Shown piece by piece: positions 55,022-64,000 of a stretch of 64,000 bases of DNA (its first letter is position 1; each line of letters opens with the position of its first letter). The position numbers were made by a program, and so were the translations under genes. The notes under the pieces were generated by a model. That model made no database searches. It was not told the origin of the DNA and saw only the letters and a list, made by a program, of their open reading frames with translations. This DNA comes from Gari tellinella (Eukaryota; Mollusca; Bivalvia; Cardiida; Psammobiidae). The DNA lies in contig OV277870.1 of the NCBI GenBank assembly GCA_922989275.2, positions 59,049,079 to 59,113,078 of the forward strand. The letters are read 5' to 3'.

Positions 55022-55232
55022 TAATTGATTTAAAAAAGTCATTGACTTGACAGTAAAATCTGTTTTAAGCTGCGACTTAAAAGAAAACGGTATTAAGCGT
55101 TCCCCTGTGCTTGGATATGGGACAAAAGTTAATAACAAACCTCTTATACTAATCTGTCCAACATTGAGTACGCACGGGCATTAAGAAATACAAACATTGG
55201 TTTGTTTCATAGAATGGTGGTTCAAAACTAGT

Positions 55233-55499
55233 TTAACACAACCCCATAAATGCGCCTTTTACGCCTTTTACTTTTTTTCTCCATTGAAGAAAATAGTTCC
55301 TGTTTGTATATGGTCATGAATAGTAACCATAAGAAATATATTCTACATCCTATTAGATGTAAGCTTAAAGCAGGCTGAAAGTAAAAGCAGAATGCGCCTT
55401 AATGCGCATTTTGCTTTACCGGTACTTTCAACCTGCTTTAAGTAGTCAAATATTTTTCAAAACTAGAAACAGGTTATGGGATAGGCCTAATGGGTTTAA
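55233..55499. mobile_element. Family D MITE
   Basis: TTAACACAACCCCATAAATG to CCTAATGGGTTTAA. The hairpin is AGCAGAATGCGCCTTAATGC with a small insertion (CCGGTA) in the second arm. Confidence 0.8.
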
Positions 55500-55638
55500 A
55501 CTGGGTCAGAAACATATGTACCTTTTTGCCTTCAAGTGTGAAATCGATCCATGACAATTTCATAAATTATTTCTAGTTAAGAACTTGTGAACTCAAAATG
55601 GTCACAGAGCTACGGTCACAGTCAGTGCAAATAGTATA

Positions 55639-55902
55639 CAGCTCTAGGAGAACACTTTATTCTTTACCAATAAACGTGTTTGTACATGTATTAATGTCAA
55701 AGCCCTATGTTCAATGCAAACAGTTTGGAGCCTGATCAGACGCCGGGTAACCCGGCGTCTGATCAGGCTCCAAACTTTTTGCCACTCAGTTTCAAATAAA
55801 TCGTTGGAATTGTCAAACGGTTATTATTTTCTATATTTTGTTGGATTGCGTTTACATTTAGTTTCGTCTTTAAAATGGTAAAGAAAAGCGTCTTCTCCGC
55901 TA
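55639..55902 (-). mobile_element. Family A MITE, diverged
   Basis: Left CAGCTCTAGGAGAACACTTT after TA, right GCGTCTTCTCCGCTA. The hairpin GGAGCCTGATCAGACGCCGG is perfect although the termini have drifted. Confidence 0.75.
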
Positions 55903-56037
55903 TACCAGTGTACATGTATCTCAAGCGTGACATCAGGAAAGGTTCTGTCATGTTTGTCATTACACATTATACATTTCAAATGCCCATAGACAAAAAAGAG
56001 AACATTATAACCTATGTTTTTCTTTTTACCATGGTAC

Positions 56038-56287
56038 TTAACTCTTTCCTCCCTGAAACTTTAAATGGACAATTCCAGTTTCTATTTTAGTCTAGTCCAT
56101 TTCTGACTTTTAATGGTTGTTTTTGTCAATGTTTTGAATTTTGACAAACAGTGAAGATCCAGATCAGAGGGCTCCTTAAGGAGCCCTCTGATCTGGGTAT
56201 TCACTGTTTGCATAGGACAAGTGTACTTTTAACAGGTATACTGTTTGAAAAGGACGCCTATATGCGGGACTAGGGTTCAAAGGGTTA
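56038..56287. mobile_element. Family G MITE, full length, inverted
   Basis: TTAACTCTTTCCTCCCTGAA to GGACTAGGGTTCAAAGGGTTAA without the middle bases given here. The palindrome CAAACAGTGAAGATCCAGAT / GGGCTCCTTAAGGAGCCC is perfect. 250 bp, TTAA both sides. Confidence 0.9.
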
Positions 56288-56360
56288 AGATATGTTTGAA
56301 GAACTTATGCTGAAATTTTCATAGAAATCTTACGGAGATTTTATTTGGGCGCGTATGTCC

Positions 56361-56620
56361 TTAACCTCTTCACTGGCTTATCACAAATACAATGGGGGGG
56401 GGTTTCAGCTTTTTTGCAAACAGATTGGTCATTGAGTCTATCGCGGCGTCTGATCAAGACCCATACTGTCTGATACTTATTTCAACATTTTTTTTAAGAA
56501 TTATTGAAATAGGTATCAATCAGTTTGGGTCCTGGCTTAAAAGTCGAAATTTAAAATTTAAAAATAAAAGCAGACGATGATTGTTGAAAATTGATGACTT
56601 CATGACAGTTAAGGGATTAA
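56361..56620. mobile_element. Family B MITE, left hairpin arm eroded
   Basis: TTAACCTCTTCACTGGCT to ATGACAGTTAAGGGATTAA. GCGGCGTCTGATCAAGACCC remains, with AGCAGACGATG. A G run near 56393 interrupts the left side. Confidence 0.65.
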
Positions 56621-56789
56621 TAGATCTACTATGGTGAGATGATACACGTTTTAGGACTGGAAAGCGCTCTCAGTCGTCATTAACCAATTTACGCCCAGTG
56701 GATTCTTCCATGTTTTATATTGGATTAGTCCATTTTTTATCAAAGGGATGCCTTGCCAAAATTTTCTTTTTCAGTTTGTTTTATCAACA

Positions 56790-56855
56790 AACAGTGTATA
56801 CTCTGATCAGACGCCGCATAATGCGGCGTCTGATCAGAGTCTACACTGTTTTCCT
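56790..56855. repeat. Family C hairpin
   Basis: CAAACAGTGTATACTCTGAT, apex GCCGCATAATGCGGC, then GATCAGAGTCTACACTG. The same hairpin at 60340-60665 carries a family A insertion. Confidence 0.75.
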
Positions 56856-56956
56856 ATGTCCCATATATATGGGATCGTGGGCACAAATGGGTTAAATGCT
56901 TCGAACACGGAAAAGCAGGAATCTCTTCGTTACTACTGACAACGACAAGTGGATGT

Positions 56957-57296
56957 TTAACCCTTTATCTGCCAGTATGACAGAAATACCCGTCTGACAC
57001 AGTCGATGCCATATTACAGTGGAGAATCTGTTATTCTTTCCCAATAAACGCGTTTATGCTAAAACTATTTTTTCCATTGCAAACAGTTTGGAGCCAGATC
57101 AGACGCCGGATAACCCGGAGTCTGATCAGGCTCCTAACTGTTTGCCACTCAGATTAAAATAAATAGTGAGAAATGTCAAAAGGTTGTAATTTTCTACGTT
57201 TTAGATCTTTGCGTTTGCGTACGTTTGCGTTTAAACGGGAAAGAATAACAGATTCTCCACTGTACCGCCTGCTTATACTTTTCGTCTGATTTAACC
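56957..57296. mobile_element. Family B element interrupted by family A
   Basis: TTAACCCTTTATCTGCCAG .. GTCGATGCCATATTA up to the insertion, then TACCGCCTGCTTATAC and TTCGTCTGATTTAA after it. The uninterrupted equivalent is at 4716-4810 (GTCGATGCCATATTATCG). Confidence 0.75.
57017..57262 (-). mobile_element. Family A MITE inside family B
   Basis: TA at 57015-57016 and 57263-57264. Hairpin apex GCCGGATAACCCGGA is slightly mismatched. Confidence 0.9.
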
Positions 57297-57776
57297 CTTT
57301 CAAACCTAATCATCTCTTGTGGGTATTCATTATCCTTTTGGACTCTTCTAGTACACTCATTTTGAACAAATCTATTGTTGCATATTTTATTACAGTGGAG
57401 AATCTGTTATTCTTTCCCAATAAACGCGTTTACGCTAAAACTATTATTTGCAGTGCAAACAGTTTGGAGCCAGATCAGACGCCGGGTAACCCGGCGTCTG
57501 ATCAGGCTCCAAACTGTTTGCCACCAAGATAAACAAGAATTATCAGAATTTTCAAAAAGTTGTACTTTTCTACGTTTTAGTGTTTTGCGTTTGCGTACGT
57601 TTGCGTTTAAACGGGAAAGAATAACAGATTCTCCACTGTATGACAACAAAACGAATGAAAACATCAAACAGTGCAGACCCCGATCAGAGGGATCCGATAG
57701 GAACCCTCTGATCAGGGTCTACACTGTATTTGTAATCAGTAATCTCTACAGAGGGATGTAGGGTTGAAAGGGCTAA
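57293..57776. mobile_element. Family G-like element interrupted by family A
   Basis: TTAACCCTTTCAAACCTAAT at left, hairpin CAAACAGTGCAGACCCCGAT / GGGATCCGATAGGAACCC, right TGTAGGGTTGAAAGGGCTAA. Its empty paralogue is near 10290-10420. Confidence 0.75.
57393..57638 (-). mobile_element. Family A MITE inside family G
   Basis: 246 bp, TA at 57391-57392 and 57639-57640. Perfect hairpin. Confidence 0.92.
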
Positions 57777-57892
57777 CTTATAAAATTTGTAATATTTGCA
57801 TATGCATTTTTGACGTACAGAAACATTGATATGGATGTCAAATAGTTTGGAATACAGCGAACGGGTTAATTAAAACAATCTGTGTCATGATA

Positions 57893-58138
57893 CAGTGGAG
57901 AATCTGTTATTCTTTCCCGTTTAAACGCAAACGTGCGCAAACGCAAAGCACTAAAACGTAGAAAAGAACAACTTTTGGACAATTCTGATAATTCATGTTT
58001 ATCTTGGTGGCAAACAGTATGGAGCCTGATCAGATGCCGGGTAACCCGGCGTCTGATCTGGCTCCAAACTGTTTGCACTGCAAATAATAGTTTTAGTGTA
58101 AACGCGTTTATTGGGAAAGAATAACAGATTCTCCACTG
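57893..58138 (+). mobile_element. Family A MITE, full length
   Basis: TA-flanked, 246 bp. Hairpin apex has one change in the left arm (GATGCCGGGTAACCCGGCGTC). Confidence 0.9.
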
Positions 58139-58314
58139 TATCATCCGTGTTTGCAATAATAAAAGCAAACATATATAAACTAGATAACCGTAACCAGTTC
58201 GTCTAATAAAGCGGAAAACTTTGCAATCAGACGACACATGATAGTCCAGACGATAAGCAAAATTAATTAGTCTAGCACTAATTAAAACCTCAACTGTCTT
58301 TCCCAAAATGCACA

Positions 58315-58707
58315 TGCATTTGCAAACAGCTAAGATCCAGATCAGACACCGAAATCCCTCGGCGTCTGATCAATCTAAAAGCTGGTTGACACTCCTTGTG
58401 ACGTTTCTTCGTTCAAATTGCCATCAGTATGATTTTATGAACTAAACGCAGACGACAAATTTAACCAGGCAATATTCTAGCAGAGAAAGGTTTCCCCATT
58501 CACTGCATAACACCGAATGAAATAGTTCTTTGCAAACAGTTTTGATCCTGATCAGACGCCGCGTCACGCGGCGTCTGATCAGGATCCAAAATGTTTGATA
58601 CTTGTTTCAATAGTTCTGAAGTGAAAATACCTTAATTTTAAATTTGAGAAATAAAAGCAGACGACACTGACTAAAATTTGATGACGGCATGGCATTGAAA
58701 GGTTTTA
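58315..58707. mobile_element. Two tandem family B elements
   Basis: The first (58315-58490) has an eroded hairpin (AGATCAGACACCGAAATCCC) and a GCAGACGACA box. The second (58495-58707) has the perfect GATCCTGATCAGACGCCGCG hairpin, AGCAGACGACACTG and right end CATGGCATTGAAAGG. Ends between them are blurred. Confidence 0.7.
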
Positions 58708-58714
58708 ATCAGGG

Positions 58715-59040
58715 TTTTCATTTGTTTTGCGACATCCATTGTTATTACATTTGTACATGTAGACTAATGTATCTATAGACTGATCTACAAATATCCGAAC
58801 TGATTTACCGTTTGAACCTTCCGCACCGTAGGAAATTGTTATAGGCCGGGTTTTTTTCCATTTCAACTGGCAGGGCGGAGCTAACCTTTGGCAAAGATAA
58901 ACTAATTTACTTTTGATTTTAGGGCTGATATGTAAAGTTCCGTATTATATCGTTATCGTCCGATACTCACATCATGGAGAAACACAATCTATGAGTACAT
59001 CCATATCCACGTAAAATTGAGGGAGTTAGCCTATACTACG
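58715..59040. other. No feature recognised
   Basis: Unassigned sequence. Confidence 0.4.
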
Positions 59041-59215
59041 TAGAGGGAGGGGAAAATAAGACTTGCAAACAGCTTGAATCCAGATCAGACGCCGCGTAAC
59101 GCGACGTCTGATCTGGATTCGTGCTGTTTGTTATTCTTCATTATATTCATTCTGTCAAAATGTCCACTAATATGTAATGTTGAGCAAAAATGGCAGACGA
59201 CAACGATAATTAAAG
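59041..59215. mobile_element. Family F fragment
   Basis: GAGGGAGGGGAAAATAAGAC, hairpin AACAGCTTGAATCCAGATCA with apex GCCGCGTAACGCGAC, and a GCAGACGACA box. Both termini are missing. Confidence 0.65.
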
Positions 59216-59431
59216 AGTGTGCTGTCGCCCCCAAAGTTGAAATGCAATGGTCCACAACGAAACTCCGTTTAGGTTTATTTTTGATGGTTCGTTTAGAAAC
59301 ATCACACAGCAACAACAACAATACCGTATGATTTTAAAGTTACTTTCACGCTTATTGAGGGACAATTTGGTGTGCGTGGGGTGGGGATGTTACTACAAAT
59401 GTCCTGGGTAATGTCTTTTGCCCATTTATTA

Positions 59432-59677
59432 CAGTGGAGAATCTGTTATTCTTTCCCGTTTAAACGCAAACGTACGCAAACGCAAAGCACTATTACGTAG
59501 AAAAGAACAACTTTTGGACAATTCTGATAGTTCATGTTTATCTTGGTGGCAAACAGTTTGGAGCCTGATCAGACGCCGGGTTACCCGGCGTCTGATCTGG
59601 CTCCAAACTGTTTGCACTGCAAATAATAGTTTTAGCGTAAACGCGTTTATTGGGAAAGAATAACGTTTTCTTCACTG
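59432..59677 (+). mobile_element. Family A MITE, full length
   Basis: 246 bp, TA-flanked. Right end TTTTCTTCACTG. Perfect hairpin apex GCCGGGTTACCCGGC. Confidence 0.9.
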
Positions 59678-59789
59678 TATGCCTGAATATTGAAATGAAC
59701 TCTCCCTGACATGTATACTTGCTGGAAATGTACAAGGTGAGCTAAAGGCTGTAGTGTTTATCCGGACAGTAAAATATTTCATATGATAC

Positions 59790-59995
59790 AGCAAACACTG
59801 TAGACCCTGGTGTCAATTACGACATTGTTGGCAATTGCCAACAGTTTGGATCCAGATCAGACGCCAATATTACTCGTCGTCTGATCTTGATTAAGACTGG
59901 CAGGAGCCCTCTGATCATGATCTACACTGTTTGCACAGGACAAGTATATTCCTCACAGGTACATTATTTCTTTATGACGACTATACTCGTTGAAT
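59790..59995. mobile_element. Family G hairpin with a B-type hairpin inside it
   Basis: GCAAACACTGTAGACCCTGG opens a G arm, closed by GGAGCCCTCTGATCATGATC and CTACACTGTTTGCAC. Between them is a B-type palindrome, AACAGTTTGGATCCAGATCA .. CGTCGTCTGATCTTGATTAA. Confidence 0.6.
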
Positions 59996-59999
59996 GTGT

Positions 60000-60033
60000 T
60001 AATAATGCCAATACTCTGTTTAGCCCATTTATA
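60000..60033 (+). repeat. 34-bp direct repeat, left of family A
   Basis: Exact match to 60280-60313; begins TAATAATGCCAATACTCTG and ends CCCATTTATA. Confidence 0.95.
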
Positions 60034-60279
60034 CAGTGGAGAATGTGTTATTCTTTCCCAATAAACGCGTTTACGCTAAAACTATTATTTGCAGTGCAAA
60101 CAGTTTGGAGCCAGATCAGACGCCGGGTAACCCGGCGTCTGATCAGGCCCCAAACTGTTTGCCACCAAGATAAACATGAAATATCAGAATTGTCCAAAAG
60201 TTGTTCTTTTCTACGTTTTAGTGGTTTGCGTTTGCGTACGTTTGCGTTTAAACGGGAAAGAATAACAGATTCTCCACTG
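60034..60279 (-). mobile_element. Family A MITE between 34-bp direct repeats
   Basis: 246 bp with intact ends. TA adjoins both sides, as usual, but here each TA is the outermost dinucleotide of a 34-bp duplicated host segment. Confidence 0.93.
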
Positions 60280-60313
60280 TAATAATGCCAATACTCTGTT
60301 TAGCCCATTTATA
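60280..60313 (+). repeat. 34-bp direct repeat, right of family A
   Basis: Second copy of 60000-60033. Confidence 0.95.
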
Positions 60314-60339
60314 AAGTCAGGCGTTCCATAAAAAGGACA

Positions 60340-60665
60340 TAGGCACACGGTGTAGACTCTGATCAGACGGAGCATCATGCGGCATCTGATCAGAGGCTAT
60401 AGTGGAGAATCTGTTATTCTTTCCCGTTCAAACGCAAACGAAACGCAAACGCAAAGTACTAACACGTAGAAAAGATCAATTTTGGGACAATTCTGATAAC
60501 TCATGTTTATATTGGTGGCGAACAGTTTGTAGCCAGATCAGACGCCGGGTGACCCGGCGTCTGAACAGGCTCCAAACTGTTTGTAAAAGAAAAATTAGTT
60601 TTAGCGTAAACGCGTTTATCGGGAAAGAATAACAGATTCTCCACTGTACACTGTTTGCTGGCAAA
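60340..60665. repeat. Family C hairpin interrupted by family A
   Basis: GTGTAGACTCTGATCAGACG, apex GAGCATCATGCGGC, CTGATCAGAGGCTA, then the insertion, then TACACTGTTTGCTGG completes the arm. Confidence 0.8.
60400..60646 (+). mobile_element. Family A MITE inside a family C hairpin
   Basis: TA at 60398-60399 and 60647-60648. The first base is T instead of C. Hairpin apex GCCGGGTGACCCGGC. Confidence 0.88.
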
Positions 60666-60839
60666 AATTTCAATATTAAACAAAACGAAAATGATTTTTT
60701 TGACCAGGCACCCTAACATCAAAAATGGACTAATACACAAGCAATGAAGAAACCACTGGGCACAAACGGGTAAAAAAATTAGAAAACGTTTCAGACGAGC
60801 ATTTTGAAGCAGGCGATATTTCAACACGGAATGGGTGAA

Positions 60840-61370
60840 ACAAAGGACACGACCTAGTCGTACTTTCGACTTTTAATATTTTCTGTCTGCTATTTGTAGT
60901 CCTACTGACACGAATTCAAAATTGGTACAGTAAAAGCTGGCTACTTCGACCAATGAAAAGCAGGCACGTGTTTGGTATTTAACCCATTTATGCCTGGATA
61001 TTGCAATGAACTCTCCCTATAGTTTAAACATATTTTATTACTCATATACATGTACATTTAATACAGTTGTACATATTCACATAACGTGTAACAAAGCAAT
61101 ATATATTTATATATATAAGTAAATGGGTTGGGCCACAAGTTCTAGCAACATTAATAAAGGCCCTACCCTAAAATGGGGCATCTTTAGTAATGGTAGTGGT
61201 TTATGTTTGTTTACAGAATTAGCAACTGGGTTAGTTCAAAGAATATAAGTGCTGCGTTTGTACCAAAGGTTCAGTCGAAAAGAAAAAAAAAAAAAGATAT
61301 ACAGGGGTAATCTAATGACAGTGCCATGTTTTCCCATAGTATTACATCAGCAAATTTCATATGCATGAGC
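60840..61370. other. No gene recognised
   Basis: AT-rich, with ATATAT runs near 61100-61120 and an A run near 61280-61295. Nothing else assigned. Confidence 0.4.
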
Positions 61371-61374
61371 AAAC

Positions 61375-61726
61375 AGTTTACATGTTTACCCTGATGAGAC
61401 GCCGCGTATGTTTACCCTAATGGGACGCCGCGTAACGCGGCGTCCCATCAGGGTCTACATTGTTTGCCAATGTCCCCTTTAATCGACACTAGGCTTAATG
61501 AGTTAAATTTCTGCAGGCGCTGAAATGGTCGTCTGCAAAACCAGTCTTCGGCAATATTTCACAAAATTGATATAAGGCACTTTCTTTGACAAACACTACT
61601 ATCAAATTGTCTAACAGTTTGGATCCTGATTAGGCACGGAGTTATTAAACGCATCGTGTCAGTCGTGCGTATTAAAACTGAATCCATTAATTATCACAAA
61701 TTTTCCCTAAGCATGCAGAGGGTTAA
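61375..61726. mobile_element. Two tandem family B-prime elements
   Basis: The first has the hairpin GGGACGCCGCGTAACGCGGC preceded by a duplicated left arm (GTTTACCCTGATGAGACGCC and GTTTACCCTAATGGGACGCC). The second (61503-61726) has GGTCGTCTGC, an eroded GATCCTGATTAGGCACGG hairpin and right end GCATGCAGAGGGTTAA. Confidence 0.65.
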
Positions 61727-61799
61727 AATACTATAAAATACACAGATATAATTATATAATTTTGTGGTTAACAAATCCCACCTAGCGAAAAGTATACTC

Positions 61800-61920
61800 G
61801 TCATTTACGGTGTATCTGTGAATAGTACCCTTGGCCAATGCAAACATCGCATACCCTGACTTAAGAGCTCCTGCAGGGACCCTCTGATAAGTGGTTGCAC
61901 TATTTGCAATAATACGCGTA
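61800..61920. repeat. Family G hairpin, degenerate
   Basis: GCAAACATCGCATACCCTGA, GAGCTCCTGCAGGGACCCTC and GTGGTTGCACTATTTGC. A further G-type tail (AAAATGGACCAATCTTGAAT) follows near 62058. Confidence 0.55.
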
Positions 61921-62169
61921 TTGTTACATGTAAATCAAATGGTACAGCCGGTTCAATCCCCAAAATGAAAAACATCGATGTTGATGTGTCACTTTTACAG
62001 TTGCTCTATATCAATCATATCGCGACGTCCAGCTAATTACAGGTGGAGGATGACACTCAAAAATGGACCAATCTTGAATGGAAATTGGAATTCTCCATTT
62101 AATGTTACAGGGTTGAATGAGTTGTATGGAAATTACATTGTTGCAGAGTGGTCGTAATAGCACGATAGG

Positions 62170-62408
62170 TTAATCTCCTTCACTGTCAGGACGTCATCAA
62201 TTTTTGAACAATTGCCGTCTGCTTTTTTCTCAATTTTTAAAATTTAGGTATTCTTACATGTACTTATATAAAAATTGAAAACAGTGTGAAACAGTTTGGA
62301 TTCTGATCAGACGCCGCGTAACGCGGCGTCTGATCAGAATCCAAACTGTTTGTGGCAAATACATTTAACTATTGTATTCTATTCGGGGTAAGCCATTGAG
62401 GGGGTTAA
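62170..62408. mobile_element. Family B MITE, full length, inverted
   Basis: TTAATCTCCTTCACTGTCAG to GCCATTGAGGGGGTTAA. The hairpin GTTTGGATTCTGATCAGACG / GCCGCGTAACGCGGC is perfect, including the compensatory GATTC/GAATC pair. Confidence 0.8.
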
Positions 62409-62510
62409 TGCTTTTTATTATTATGTAAACGATATTATGGTATTATTCATGTCGAAGACATCAAGTTTGGCTCACCAGGGGCAAGCGTGACTGTGACCGG
62501 CCTAGACATA

Positions 62511-62749
62511 CAGTGGATGTTTTGTATTCTGTCCCGTTTAAACGAAACAAAACGCAAATGAATAAAATGTAGAAAACAACACCTTTTTGAAATTGTTGAC
62601 GATTTTTTCTATATGAGTGGCAAACAGTTTGGAGCCTGTTCAGACGCCGGGTAACCCGGCGTCTGATCTGGCTCCAAACTGTTTGCAGTGAAAAAAAAAT
62701 GGTTTAGCATAAACGCGTTTATTGAGAAAGAATACCATTTTACCCACAG
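62511..62749 (+). mobile_element. Family A MITE
   Basis: Left CAGTGGATGTTTTG, right CATTTTACCCACAG, TA on both sides. Hairpin GGAGCCTGTTCAGACGCCGG. Confidence 0.85.
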
Positions 62750-62757
62750 TATATATA

Positions 62758-63004
62758 CAGTAGAGAAAACGGTATTCTTTCCCAATAAACGCGTTTACGC
62801 TGCAACTATTATTTCCAGTACAAACAGTTTGGAACCAGATCAGACGCCGGGTAACCCGGCGTCTGATCTGGCTCCAAACTGTTTGCCACTCAGCTAAAAA
62901 TCGATAGTCAAAATTGTCAAACATTTGTTATTTTCTACATTTTAGTGTTTTGCGTTTGCGTTTCGTTTGCTTTTAAACTGGAAAGAATTTCGTTTTCTCC
63001 ACTG
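62758..63004 (-). mobile_element. Family A MITE, adjacent inverted copy
   Basis: Starts 8 bp after the previous element, with TA at 62756-62757 and 63005-63006. Perfect hairpin; left end CAGTAGAGAAAACG. Confidence 0.88.
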
Positions 63005-63230
63005 TACGAATAAACATGTACATTGTAGGAGTTAATGGCATTACATTAAACATGTCTGATATATATGTTAACTTCTCCAAGGTTTGTGGCTACCAGGGGT
63101 CAGGGTGACTGTGTCCCAGACACGTGTTGATACATGTAGCTTAGGTTGTGCATTCGCCCTTGGACAAATCCAGTTTCCCAGTTCAGCCTAGTCTATTTAT
63201 GATTATTAAGGGGTATTTCTGCAATTAATT
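63005..63230. other. No gene; short repeated segment
   Basis: GGCTACCAGGGGTCAGGGTGACTG resembles GGCTCACCAGGGGCAAGCGTG at 62468, so part is a diverged local duplication. Nothing else assigned. Confidence 0.4.
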
Positions 63231-63234
63231 CAAA

Positions 63235-63305
63235 AATTGACAAACAGCGCATACCCTGAACAGAGGGCTCCTACTCTAGCCTTCTGATTAGGGTCTGCAT
63301 TTTTG
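63235..63305. repeat. Family G hairpin, degenerate
   Basis: TTGACAAACAGCGCATACCC, GAACAGAGGGCTCCTACTC and TGATTAGGGTCTGCATTTTTG. Confidence 0.6.
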
Positions 63306-63601
63306 TATTGTACAAGTAAAGTATAGGTTTCACTAGTCAGTGTTTGAAAATGAAGAGTATACTCGTCGCAAGCGTTCAGTATGATAACCCGTTCATCGCC
63401 ACAGCTCAACAAAGGATTGACTCTAATGTTCAAGCCTAAGATGAAAGCCAAACAGAAGACTCCGGGTGGAACTTTAGAACTACTTTATTTGCATCCTGCT
63501 TAAAGGTATCCCTGTGCATAACACTCTCTTCAAGTTTGAATAAGGGTGACTGTAAAGTAGGTTTTACTGTACTGTATGTTAGATGTTCGTCTACAGAACG
63601 T

Positions 63602-63897
63602 TTAACTCATTGAGCCCTAGTGACGCATATATGCGTCCTTTACCAAATGTGTACCTGTGAAGAGTACACGTGTCATATGCAAACAATGAAGCCCCTGATC
63701 AGAGGGCTCCACACGTGTCATATGCAAACAATGAAGCCCCTGATCAGAGGGCTCCTGTAGGAGCCCTCTGATAAGGGACTTCACTGTTTGTCATTTTGCA
63801 ATTTATTACAAAAATACCCCCTAAATTGTCTAAAATGGACCAGCCTTTATTGCAAACTGAAATTGTCCATTGAACGTTTCAGGGGATAATGAGTTAA
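63602..63897. mobile_element. Family G MITE with a 45-bp internal duplication
   Basis: TTAACTCATTGAGCCCTAG to CAGGGGATAATGAGTTAA. The left hairpin arm and its flank (ACACGTGTCATATGC to GATCAGAGGGCTCC) occur twice in tandem, 63666-63710 and 63711-63755. The complementary arm occurs once. Confidence 0.88.
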
Positions 63898-64000
63898 GAT
63901 ACGGGTCGTATTAGTTGGAGTGTCTGCCAGGCAGTTCGTGACCATCTTGCACTAAAGCATGCCTCTTTTACGGTGTCTTGTTAGTGCTGCCACCTTAACC

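Overview
The window looks like repeat-dominated, intergenic nuclear DNA from an animal, most likely a mollusc and probably a bivalve. I see no host gene with recognisable exons, no rRNA, and no bacterial-style gene packing. The taxonomic call rests on SINE-like pieces: a minus-strand tRNA-derived unit near 30.1-30.3 kb, and two copies of a 3' segment near 26.95 and 38.48 kb that resemble, from memory, conserved tRNA-derived SINEs of molluscs. It is an inference. The base composition is AT-rich, and short palindromic transposon relics cover much of the window.

The centrepiece is a single structure of about 25 kb (11,639-36,625). Its ends are exact inverted copies beginning AGGTCTGTGAAGTTAGCTGT. 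Each end has a unique cap of about 105-110 bp followed by a long array of a 63-bp satellite: about 156 copies on the left (11,749-21,600) and about 87 on the right (31,016-36,520), in opposite orientation. Immediately outside both termini is the same 9-bp word GTATAATGT, a perfect target-site duplication. I read this as a giant foldback-type DNA transposon, non-autonomous because no transposase is visible. Its 9.4-kb interior holds older repeats, Pol III-type (A box/B box) units, a 162-bp tandem array rich in GTCGAAATTCGAC, and a pair of head-to-head related coding-like fragments.

Outside it (1-11.6 kb and 36.6-64 kb) the sequence is a mosaic of small palindromic elements. Family A is about 246 bp, starts CAGTGGAGAA, sits in TA dinucleotides (Tc1/mariner-like) and has about 25 copies. 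Family F is about 340-360 bp, also in TA. Families B, D and G are 210-300 bp and TTAA-flanked with ends starting TTAACYC (piggyBac-like). Families H, I, J, K and E are other palindromes or inverted-repeat elements. Families A, B and F, which have unrelated ends, carry closely related hairpin cores built around CAAACAGTTTGGA and GATCAGACGCC; families G and C carry a sister core. Families D and E share a different core (GCAGAATGCGCCTTAAGGCG). Several nested insertions fix the element boundaries and target sites.

The only clear protein-coding remnant is the 5'-truncated 3' part of a non-LTR retrotransposon (minus strand, 45.8-47.2 kb), ending in an RNase H domain with all catalytic residues present. 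Other structures are minisatellites at 3.7-4.4 kb and 43.0-44.2 kb (36-bp period) and an isolated 150-bp foldback at 52.0-52.2 kb. All copy counts and boundaries were read by eye.
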